5,427 bases of DNA from assembly GCA_016196905.1 (NCBI GenBank), contig JACPWV010000156.1, positions 1-5,427 of the forward strand, given 5' to 3'. Source of the DNA: Chloroflexota bacterium. GTDB taxonomy: Bacteria > Chloroflexota > Anaerolineae > UBA7937 > JACPPX01. The position numbers and the translations under genes are program-made. Positions 1-5,427 of this stretch are shown one piece after another. A model generated the notes under the pieces. That model was not told where the DNA came from and did not search any database. It saw only the letters and a list, made by a program, of their open reading frames with translations. Within the stretch, counting starts at the first letter, position 1, and the number at the start of each line of letters is the position of its first letter.

Positions 1-642
1 GATCTACCCACCGCCCCCTTCCAGGTGTTCATGGCCCCCGCGGCCCCCCTGCGCATTCGCTTACCGGCCATCGTCAAACCGGTGGCCGAGGACGCCAGCC
101 TGGGCATCAGCCGCCGCGCGGTCGCAAGCAGCCCGCGCGAACTGAAGGAGCGGGTGGCTTACGTGCTGGAACGCTATCGCCAGGCAGCCCTGGTGGAGGA
201 GTTCATTGAGGGACGCGAGTTCAACGTGGCCATCTGGGGCAACGGCCGGCCGCAGGTCCTGCCTATCTCCGAGGTGGATTACGGCCGCATCGCCAATCCC
301 TTGGCCCGCATCAGCAGCTTCGAGGCCAAGTGGATTGAGAGCTCCCCAGAATATCACCTCACCCCCACCCTCTGCCCTGCCCCGCTGGACGAGGATCTGA
401 GAGCACGCATCGAGCGCGTCGCCCTGCGCGCCTACCGCCTCCTGGGCTGCCGGGACTACGCCCGCGTGGATATCCGCCTCCGCGACAGCACCCCCTATAT
501 CCTGGAAGTCAACCCCAACCCCGATCTGTCCCCCGATGCCGGCTTCGCCAAAGCCTCGCTGGCCGCCGGCTACGACTACGGCTCGATGGCCGAACGCATC
601 GTGACCCGAGCGGCGAAGCGCAAAGCCAAAGCGGCGGCATGA
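1..642 (+). CDS. D-Ala-D-Ala-ligase-like ATP-grasp enzyme, C-terminal part (5' end outside window)
   Basis: The frame is open from base 1, and the residues before the first ATG at 25 (LPTAPFQVF) fit the family, so the gene starts upstream; 213 residues are visible. It shows the ATP-grasp core in order: a nucleotide-binding lysine segment (IVKP..EDASLGI, Lys codon 76-78), a hinge strand (VEEFIEGRE, 193-219), an acidic metal-binding strand (ARVDIR, Asp codon 469-471) and the Mg-binding [10 protein letters not shown] (505-534). In this superfamily ATP activates a carboxylate as acyl phosphate to form an amide or peptide bond. The final motif differs from the EVNTLPG type of classical Ddl, so I infer a Ddl-like subfamily with unknown substrate rather than the housekeeping ligase. 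The C-terminus is a basic Lys/Ala-rich tail. It overlaps the next gene by 4 nt, suggesting coupled translation. The ATP-grasp assignment is secure; the substrate is not. Confidence 0.88.
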   Translation, partial: DLPTAPFQVFMAPAAPLRIRLPAIVKPVAEDASLGISRRAVASSPRELKERVAYVLERYRQAALVEEFIEGREFNVAIWGNGRPQVLPISEVDYGRIANPLARISSFEAKWIESSPEYHLTPTLCPAPLDEDLRARIERVALRAYRLLGCRDYARVDIRLRDSTPYILEVNPNPDLSPDAGFAKASLAAGYDYGSMAERIVTRAAKRKAKAAA

Positions 643-1130
643 TCGGACCCACCGGCGCCGCCGAGGCCGAGGCGATTTTGGGCCTGGCGCGTCACGTCGG
701 CCTCTTCAGCGATATCGAGATCGCCACCATCACCGAACTCCTGCAAAGTTACCTCCAGTCCCCTGGAGCAGACTATTCCTTCCTGTCCTATCGCGAAAAA
801 AACCAGACCCTGGGTTTCGCCTGCTACGGACCTCGCCCCCTCGCCGAGGGGGTCTTCGATCTGTATTGGATCTGCGTGGAGCGACATCGCCAAGGCCAGG
901 GTATCGGCGCCGCGCTGCTGCGCCGGGTCGAGCAGGAGGTGGCCGCCCAGAGCGGGCGCTTGGTGCTCATAGAGACCTCCTCCACCGAGCCCTATCGCCT
1001 CACCCGCTCTTTCTACGAGAAGCAAGGCTACCGGCCCGCCGCGGTCATCGACGATTTCTACCGGCCAGGCGATGCTCTGGTGCTCTATCGCAAAGACCTC
1101 CCCCCCCGGCACGGCTTAGCGCCTCGCTGA
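639..1130 (+). CDS. GNAT-family N-acetyltransferase
   Basis: This 163-residue protein has the length of a single GNAT domain. Acetyl-CoA-binding motif A is clear: strand LYWICVE is followed by the pyrophosphate loop Q85-G86-Q87-G88-I89-G90 (Q/RxxGxG/A) and an amphipathic helix. A strand ending in LIETSS and the typical C-terminal SFYEKQGY segment (motif B region) follow, then a [12 protein letters not shown] strand. The family transfers acetyl from acetyl-CoA to an amine, in the cytoplasm; the acceptor here is unknown. The ATG lies inside the upstream gene's end (ATGA, 639-642) with no clear Shine-Dalgarno sequence of its own, so it is probably translated by reinitiation after the ATP-grasp gene. 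That arrangement suggests the two enzymes modify a common substrate, which is inference. An acetyltransferase of proteins or antibiotics cannot be excluded. Confidence 0.88.
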   Translation: MIGPTGAAEAEAILGLARHVGLFSDIEIATITELLQSYLQSPGADYSFLSYREKNQTLGFACYGPRPLAEGVFDLYWICVERHRQGQGIGAALLRRVEQEVAAQSGRLVLIETSSTEPYRLTRSFYEKQGYRPAAVIDDFYRPGDALVLYRKDLPPRHGLAPR

Positions 1131-1192
1131 ATCCCGTACTCCCAACCCGCCTAGCGACTCTGGTACGAGCCTGTTGAGCATTCGATAGGTCT

Positions 1193-1221
1193 TTGCCCGC
1201 CGCCAGTCCTTATGCTATGAT
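1193..1221 (+). promoter_or_regulatory. Putative sigma70-type promoter with extended -10, upstream of ftcD-fchA
   Basis: TTGCCC at 1193-1198 (4 of 6 matches to TTGACA) is followed by a 17-nt spacer and TATGAT at 1216-1221 (5 of 6 to TATAAT). A TGC triplet directly before the -10 (1213-1215) gives an extended -10. The hexamer lies in the most AT-rich stretch of the gap. Transcription would begin near 1228, leaving a leader of about 27 nt before the start codon. This would make ftcD-fchA, and probably plsC, a unit separate from the ATP-grasp/GNAT pair. No operator repeat is evident around it. Confidence 0.6.
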
Positions 1222-1243
1222 GTAATTCACGCCTGGTGGGGCC

Positions 1244-1250
1244 GGGAGAG
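1244..1250 (+). promoter_or_regulatory. Ribosome binding site of ftcD-fchA
   Basis: GGGAGAG contains a GGAG core (1245-1248) six bases before the ATG at 1255. It supports that start codon, as does the conserved N-terminus (VECVPNFSEG) that begins three residues after it. Confidence 0.65.
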
Positions 1251-1254
1251 CATC

Positions 1255-2889
1255 ATGCGGCGAATCGTGGAGTGCGTGCCCAACTTCAGCGAGGGAAGAC
1301 GCCGGGAGATCCTAGACCAAATCACGGCCGAGATCACCGCTGTCCCCGGCGCTGTACTCCTGGATGTGGAGATGAACGCCGATCATAACCGGGCGGTGGT
1401 GACCTTCATCGGTCCACCCGAGGCGGTGGAGGAGGCTGCCTTCCGCGCGGTGCGCGGGGCGGCGCAGGTGATCAACCTGGACCAGCATCGCGGCGAACAC
1501 CCCCGCATCGGCGCTACCGATGTGGTGCCCCTGGTTCCCATCTCCGGGGTGAGCATGGAGGAATGCGTCGAGCTGGCCCAACGCCTAGGGGAGCGCATCG
1601 GACGCGAGTTGGAGATCCCGGTTTACCTTTATGAGAAGGCCGCCACCCGCTCGGAGCGGAGCGACCTGGCCTATATCCGGCGCGGCGAGTATGAGGCCCT
1701 CAAAGAGGAGATCGCTAGCCATCCCGATCGGGAGCCCGATTTCGGGCCGCGTCGGGTGGGCGCGGCGGGGGCCACGGCGGTGGGGGCCCGCGAGCCGCTC
1801 ATCGCCTACAACATCTATCTGGACACCCGGGATATCGAGATCGCCAAGGCCGTCGCCAAAGCGGTGCGTAACTCCTCGGGCGGGCTGCGCTACGTCAAGG
1901 CGCTGGGGATGGAGATCGCCGAACGGGGCCTGGTGCAAGTCTCCATGAACATGACCGATTATCGCCAGACGCCCTTGCACCGCGCCTTCGGGCTGGTCAA
2001 GCTCGAGGCTCAACGCTACGGGGTCAACATCGTCTCTAGTGAGATCGTGGGCCTGGTTCCCGAGGACGCCTTGCTAGAGTCCGCCGAATTCTACTTGCAA
2101 CTGGAGAATTATCGGCCTGCTCAAATCCTGGAACGAAAGATTGCGGAGGCGCGGGCGGAGGTCGAACCCACGCCGCCCTTGGAGCTCGCGGCCCAAACTC
2201 AAGTCGAGGTCCCTTCCCCTGTAGCCGTGCCCCAGACAACCCCAGCCGCAGGGGTGGACAGCTTTCTGGAGGCGATCTCCATGCCCACGCCCACCCCCGG
2301 AGGTGGCAGCGCGGCGGCCCTGGCCGGGGCGGTGGCGGCGGCATTGGCGGGCATGGTTTCCCGACTTACCCTGAACAAGGAGGAGTTCAAGGAGGTCCAG
2401 CAGGAGATCTCCCAACTGGCCGAGGCGACCGACACACTCCGTCAAGATCTGAGTGCCCTCATCCAAGAGGACGCCGACGCTTATCAAGCCGTTCTGGCCG
2501 CCTATCGTTTGCCCAAGGATACGCCCGAGGAACAGGAGCGGCGTCAGGTGGCGATTCAAGCCGCGCTGCGCGTGGCGGCCAGCGTGCCGCTCAGCGTGGC
2601 CGAGCGGGCGGTCAGGACCTTGGAGGCGATTCGCACCTTGGCTGAGAAGGGGTACCCGCGGGCGGCCAGCGATGCGGGAACGGCCGCCTACCTGGCCCAG
2701 GCGGCGGTCAAGGCAGCCGGCGCCAACGTGCTGGCCAACGTCGTCGACCTCAGCGATCAGGACCTGGCGCGGGTGTTCCAGGAGGAGTTGGCCTTCTTCG
2801 AGGGGCGCGCCGATGACCTCGTCTCGCACATCGAGAGCCTAGTGGCCAGCAAGCTCCAGCCTCCGGAGCCCACCGCCTCCTCCAGTTGA
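1255..2889 (+). CDS. ftcD: Bifunctional glutamate formimidoyltransferase / formimidotetrahydrofolate cyclodeaminase
   Basis: This 544-residue fusion moves the formimino group from N-formimino-glutamate to tetrahydrofolate, then cyclises 5-formimino-THF to 5,10-methenyl-THF with release of ammonia. It is the last stage of folate-dependent histidine breakdown, in the cytoplasm. Residues 1 to about 300 form the transferase: VECVPNFSEG near the start, then GEHPR with His82, which aligns without gaps to the catalytic His82 I recall for mammalian FTCD. YLYEKAA, GATAVGAREPLIAYNI and EIVGLVPEDAL follow. Residues of about 303-333 are a Pro/Glu/Val-rich linker. Residues of about 334-540 are the helical cyclodeaminase, with PTPGGGSAAALAG (346-358) and S472-D473-A-G. 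Domain order and length match mammalian FTCD (about 541 residues). Many bacteria instead encode the two activities separately. It converges with hutI and hutU, which supply its substrate. Function is confident; substrate channelling between the domains is only inferred from mammalian FTCD. Confidence 0.96.
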   Translation: MRRIVECVPNFSEGRRREILDQITAEITAVPGAVLLDVEMNADHNRAVVTFIGPPEAVEEAAFRAVRGAAQVINLDQHRGEHPRIGATDVVPLVPISGVSMEECVELAQRLGERIGRELEIPVYLYEKAATRSERSDLAYIRRGEYEALKEEIASHPDREPDFGPRRVGAAGATAVGAREPLIAYNIYLDTRDIEIAKAVAKAVRNSSGGLRYVKALGMEIAERGLVQVSMNMTDYRQTPLHRAFGLVKLEAQRYGVNIVSSEIVGLVPEDALLESAEFYLQLENYRPAQILERKIAEARAEVEPTPPLELAAQTQVEVPSPVAVPQTTPAAGVDSFLEAISMPTPTPGGGSAAALAGAVAAALAGMVSRLTLNKEEFKEVQQEISQLAEATDTLRQDLSALIQEDADAYQAVLAAYRLPKDTPEEQERRQVAIQAALRVAASVPLSVAERAVRTLEAIRTLAEKGYPRAASDAGTAAYLAQAAVKAAGANVLANVVDLSDQDLARVFQEELAFFEGRADDLVSHIESLVASKLQPPEPTASSS

Positions 2890-2911
2890 TCACCCGCCCG
2901 ACTTCCCATCC

Positions 2912-2928
2912 AGCCCCGCGCGGGGTTT
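2912..2928 (+). terminator. Possible weak hairpin between ftcD and plsC
   Basis: A perfect 12-bp palindrome CCCCGCGCGGGG (2914-2925) can fold into a 4-bp G/C stem with a GCGC loop, extendable by one G-U and one A-U pair, and is followed by TTT. The stem and T-run are short for an intrinsic terminator. It may only attenuate read-through into plsC, or be chance in GC-rich DNA. Confidence 0.25.
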
Positions 2929-2955
2929 AGCCCTCCTGAGCATCATCCCAAATCG

Positions 2956-3639
2956 ATGAGCGCTCCCTCCATACACGCGACCTGGCCCTTTCGCTTGACC
3001 CGCCAGCTAGGCCGGTTCATTCTGCACGCCCTATTTCGTATCGAGGTCCAGGGGCTCCGGAACATCCCCCCAGCCGGCTCCATCTTGGCCGGCAACCATT
3101 TGAGTTGGGCGGATCCTTTCCTGATCATGATTCTCTTTCCCATCACGCCCCGAGTTTATTTCCTCGCTCCCCGCGAAACGGTTCTCAATCGAGCCTGGAA
3201 GGCCTGGATCATGGGCCTCTTGGGCAGGGCGATATTTTACGAGCGCAGCCAGGGGATCATCCAGCGCCAGGTGATCGAGCAGGTCAGCCAGCTGCTGGCG
3301 GCGGGCGGCGTCCTGGGCATATTCCCCGAAGGTGGGGTGGGGCAGCGCGAGGGAGAGTTATTGCCGCTGAAAAAGGGAATCGGCCACTTCGCCCTGGAGA
3401 GCGGCCGACCCATTCTCCCCATCGCCTTCAGCGGAACGCAGGAACTCTACCTGCGCAAGACCATCCGTGTCATCATCGGGCGCGCCTTTGTCCCAAAAGC
3501 GAAGGGCGAAACCTACGGAGATCAGGTGGAGTCAATTACTGCCCAGGTCGAATCAGCACTGCGGGCGATCCTGCCTACCTACCGGGAGGAACCCGGGGTG
3601 GTAAAGCGCTGGCGCTGGCTCAATCGCTTGTTTCGCTAA
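2956..3639 (+). CDS. PlsC-type 1-acyl-sn-glycerol-3-phosphate acyltransferase (lysophospholipid acyltransferase family)
   Basis: This 227-residue protein has the PlsC acyltransferase fold. Block I is N47-H48-L-S-W-A-D53 (HX4D, the catalytic His/Asp pair). A block II-like GRAIFYERS follows. Block III is F123-P124-E125-G126-G127, and block IV is P152-I-L-P155-I. The family acylates the sn-2 position of lysophosphatidate or a related acceptor, from acyl-CoA or acyl-ACP, at the inner face of the membrane. Block III reads FPEGG followed by VGQREG where FPEGTRS is usual, so acceptor choice may differ. There is no clear transmembrane helix, but several hydrophobic stretches (such as FLIMILFPI) could hold it at the membrane. 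The ATG has a poor Shine-Dalgarno sequence, and no better in-frame start lies close upstream. It follows ftcD by 66 bp and may be cotranscribed with it, though there is no metabolic link. The exact substrate is uncertain. Confidence 0.9.
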   Translation: MSAPSIHATWPFRLTRQLGRFILHALFRIEVQGLRNIPPAGSILAGNHLSWADPFLIMILFPITPRVYFLAPRETVLNRAWKAWIMGLLGRAIFYERSQGIIQRQVIEQVSQLLAAGGVLGIFPEGGVGQREGELLPLKKGIGHFALESGRPILPIAFSGTQELYLRKTIRVIIGRAFVPKAKGETYGDQVESITAQVESALRAILPTYREEPGVVKRWRWLNRLFR

Positions 3640-3644
3640 GGGGG

Positions 3645-4949
3645 TCAGTGGGCTCCTGGGCGGACCTTCGCCGCCAGGACGACCGAGTTCGAGGCCACCT
3701 CCCGGCCGTCCTTGATCACCCGCGCTACCAAGTTTCCCCCGAACCGATAAGCCAGATCGCGATAATCGTCGCTATCTAGGACGAGGACGTCGGCGCGTTT
3801 GCCCACCTCCAGGCTTCCCACCTCATGGGCCCGCCCGATGGCGTGGGCCGCATTGAGGGTCGCCGCGCTGATGGCCTCGGCCGGGGCTAGGCGCATGGTG
3901 CGAGAGGCGAGGGCGATAATCGTGGGCATCGACTCACAATAACAGGTCCCCGGATTGAGGTCCGTCCCCAGGGCAATGGACACCCCCGCCGCGATCATCT
4001 CCCGCGCCGGGGCGTACTTGGAGAGCCCCAGCCCGAAAGGGGTCCCGGGCAAGAGCACGGCCATAACCCCCACCGCCGCCAGGGCTGCCCAATCCCCGGA
4101 GTCGGTCTGGATGAGGTGATCCGCCGAGGTGGCCCCTAGCTCCGCGGCCACCCTAGCCCCACCGGTACGGGCGAACTCTTCGGCGTGGATCTTGATCCCC
4201 AGGCCGAGCCGCTGCGCGGCGGAGAGGATGCGCCGAGCCTGAGCTGCGTTGAAGGCTCCCTCGTCGCAGAAAACATCGCAGAAGGGAGTAGCGTTCAGCT
4301 CGCGCCGCCGATCGCGAACGGCGGGGAGCATCTCCTCCACCACCAGATCGACGTACTCCTCGGCCTGAGCCACGTACTCCGGGGGGATGGCGTGGGCTCC
4401 CAGGAAGGTAGGGACCAGATCGATCGGATGACTTCGACCCAGCTCCACGATAGCTTGCAATAAGCGCAGCTCATCGGGCAGCGAGAGTCCATAGCCGGTC
4501 TTGGCCTCCGCGGTGGTGGTCCCCTGTGCCAGCATGCGGTCCAGCCGCGCTCGACTTTGCGCCACTAAATCCTGGAACGATGCGGCCCGCGTGGCGCGCA
4601 CGCTGCTGAGGATCCCCCCGCCGCGGGCCGCGATCTCCTGATAGCTGGCCCCGCCAAGCCGCTGCTCGAACTCCTCCACTCGATCCCCGGCGAAGACCAG
4701 GTGGTTGTGGGGATCCACGAAGCCGGGCATCACCACCCGACCCTGCGCATCGATCTCCACCTGGGCGCTGGCCTGCTGGCGCACCTCCGCCTCCGACCCC
4801 ACCAGGACGATGCGACCCTCACGAATCGCTATCGCCCCATGGGGGACCAGGCCCACATCGCGCAGGGCCGGCCCGATCTTGGGGCCGGCCGAGGCCAGGG
4901 TCAAGAGCTGCCCGCAGTTGTGGATCAGCAGATCGACCTTCATCGGCAC
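3645..4949 (-). CDS. hutI: Imidazolonepropionase
   Basis: HutI hydrolyses 4-imidazolone-5-propionate to N-formimino-L-glutamate, the third step of histidine degradation. The 434 residues match the family length and the metal-dependent amidohydrolase fold. H81 and H83 (DPHNHLVFAGDR) are metal ligands, H255 (KIHAEEF) a further ligand, E258 and H278 (SADHL) catalytic, and D330 (GTDLNPGT) the last ligand. The spacing agrees with the residues I recall for B. subtilis HutI. TGYGLSLPDE and the C-terminal GSLEVGKRADVLVLD are also typical. The first candidate start is GTG at 4949, one base after the hutU stop; an ATG two codons later (4943) gives MKVDLL and 432 residues and is equally plausible. Neither has a clear Shine-Dalgarno sequence, so translation is probably coupled to hutU. 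Its product is the substrate of the FtcD protein encoded on the opposite strand. Confidence 0.96.
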   Translation of the reverse strand: MPMKVDLLIHNCGQLLTLASAGPKIGPALRDVGLVPHGAIAIREGRIVLVGSEAEVRQQASAQVEIDAQGRVVMPGFVDPHNHLVFAGDRVEEFEQRLGGASYQEIAARGGGILSSVRATRAASFQDLVAQSRARLDRMLAQGTTTAEAKTGYGLSLPDELRLLQAIVELGRSHPIDLVPTFLGAHAIPPEYVAQAEEYVDLVVEEMLPAVRDRRRELNATPFCDVFCDEGAFNAAQARRILSAAQRLGLGIKIHAEEFARTGGARVAAELGATSADHLIQTDSGDWAALAAVGVMAVLLPGTPFGLGLSKYAPAREMIAAGVSIALGTDLNPGTCYCESMPTIIALASRTMRLAPAEAISAATLNAAHAIGRAHEVGSLEVGKRADVLVLDSDDYRDLAYRFGGNLVARVIKDGREVASNSVVLAAKVRPGAH

Positions 4950-4950
4950 A

Positions 4951-5427
4951 TCAAGTTGCGGACGTCGGCGCCTCGTCGCCCCGAATCATGGGGATCTTGA
5001 TCCCGTGGCGTCGGGCCGCGGCGATGGCCTCTGGGTAGCCAGCGTCCACATGGCGCATGATAGCCGTGCCCGGATCGGTGGTCAGCACCCGCTCCAGGCG
5101 CTGGGCCGACTCGGACGTGCCCTCGGCCACGACCACCTGCCCGGCGTGGATCGAATACCCGATGCCCACGCCACCGCCAGAGTGAATGGAGACCCAAGTT
5201 GCTCCCGCTGCGGTGTTAATCAACGCATTGAGCAGGGGCCAATCGGCCACCGCATCGCTGCCGTCCCGCATCCCCTCCGTCTCCCGCCGCGGCGAAGCGA
5301 CGGAGCCTCCATCCAGGTGATCGCGTCCGATGACGATGGGCGCCTTGATCTTTCCACGAGAGACCAAGTCGTTGATCAACAAGCCGAAGCGGGCCCGTTC
5401 CCCATAGCCTAACCAGCAGATGCGCGC
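4951..5427 (-). CDS. hutU: Urocanate hydratase (urocanase), C-terminal part (5' end outside window)
   Basis: HutU adds water across urocanate to give 4-imidazolone-5-propionate, using tightly bound NAD+ as an electrophile; it is the second step of histidine degradation. The frame is open to the window edge, so only the last 158 residues are visible, of a family usually near 550. The fragment begins with [11 protein letters not shown], which contains the conserved urocanase-signature cysteine (codon 5418-5416). It continues with [65 protein letters not shown] and IMRHVDAGY, all hallmark segments. The second position of the usual IHHGGG is Ser here. The stop codon is one base from the GTG start of hutI, showing a hutU-hutI operon transcribed leftward. 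hutH would be expected further right, but this cannot be seen. The identification is certain. Confidence 0.97.
   Translation of the reverse strand, partial: ARICWLGYGERARFGLLINDLVSRGKIKAPIVIGRDHLDGGSVASPRRETEGMRDGSDAVADWPLLNALINTAAGATWVSIHSGGGVGIGYSIHAGQVVVAEGTSESAQRLERVLTTDPGTAIMRHVDAGYPEAIAAARRHGIKIPMIRGDEAPTSAT

Noticed and set aside
576..1112. A 178-codon minus-strand open frame opposite the GNAT gene.
   Set aside because: The GNAT frame carries motif A and the C-terminal GNAT segment, while the antisense product has no recognisable fold, so it is a shadow.
1131..1192. Search for an intrinsic terminator after the GNAT gene; a GTAC...GTAC pair is present.
   Set aside because: The possible stem is four base pairs with a long loop and no T-run, so it cannot be supported as a terminator.
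2074..2829. A 251-codon open frame on the minus strand opposite the cyclodeaminase domain of ftcD-fchA.
   Set aside because: It lies wholly within a strongly supported gene, shows no recognisable domain and has the composition expected of an antisense frame in GC-rich codon-biased DNA.
1248..2946. The 9-base string GAGCATCAT occurs just before the ftcD start (1248-1256) and again shortly before the plsC start (2938-2946).
   Set aside because: There are only two copies, the second lies about 10 bases from its start codon without a preceding GGAG, and the match does not extend, so chance is the simplest explanation.
3105..3779. A 224-codon plus-strand frame overlapping plsC and running past its stop into the hutI 3' end.
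   Set aside because: The plsC motifs (HX4D, FPEGG, PILPI) are all in the other frame; this frame gives a Gly/Arg/Pro-rich product without motifs.
4705..5412. A 235-codon plus-strand open frame opposite hutI and hutU.
   Set aside because: Both opposite-strand genes are identified by conserved motifs across the whole span; the plus-strand product is Arg/Ser/Pro-rich and resembles no family, as expected of a shadow frame.

Overview
This is a GC-rich bacterial chromosomal window, roughly 60-65% G+C by eye, with tightly packed genes and strong G/C third-position bias. It contains six protein genes, and two of them are cut by the window edges. I see no RNA gene, mobile element, CRISPR array or phage signature. 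The gene set would fit a high-GC, possibly thermophilic lineage such as Chloroflexota. That placement is an impression from protein style and is not demonstrated.

Left part (1-1130, + strand): the C-terminal part of a D-Ala-D-Ala-ligase-like ATP-grasp enzyme runs in from outside the window. Its stop overlaps the start of a GNAT acetyltransferase by 4 nt (ATGA). The two look translationally coupled and may act on the same unknown small molecule or peptide.

Middle (1131-3639, + strand): a 124-bp intergenic region carries a good sigma70-type promoter with an extended -10. It precedes a 544-aa bifunctional protein, glutamate formimidoyltransferase fused to formimidotetrahydrofolate cyclodeaminase (FtcD-FchA, the same domain order as mammalian FTCD). 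A PlsC-type 1-acyl-glycerol-3-phosphate acyltransferase gene follows after 66 bp.

Right part (3645-5427, - strand): hutI (imidazolonepropionase) and the 3' part of hutU (urocanate hydratase) lie head to tail with a 1-nt gap. They are transcribed toward the plus-strand genes, and the stop codons of plsC and hutI are only 5 bp apart.

Together hutU, hutI and ftcD-fchA encode three consecutive stages of histidine breakdown: urocanate to imidazolonepropionate to N-formimino-glutamate, then to glutamate plus 5,10-methenyl-THF and ammonia. The locus therefore points to the folate-dependent branch of histidine catabolism rather than the HutG or HutF routes. hutH is expected to the right of the window but is not visible. 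The lipid acyltransferase between the two hut modules has no obvious role in the pathway. I find no convincing previously undescribed system; the least explained element is the ATP-grasp/GNAT pair at the left edge.
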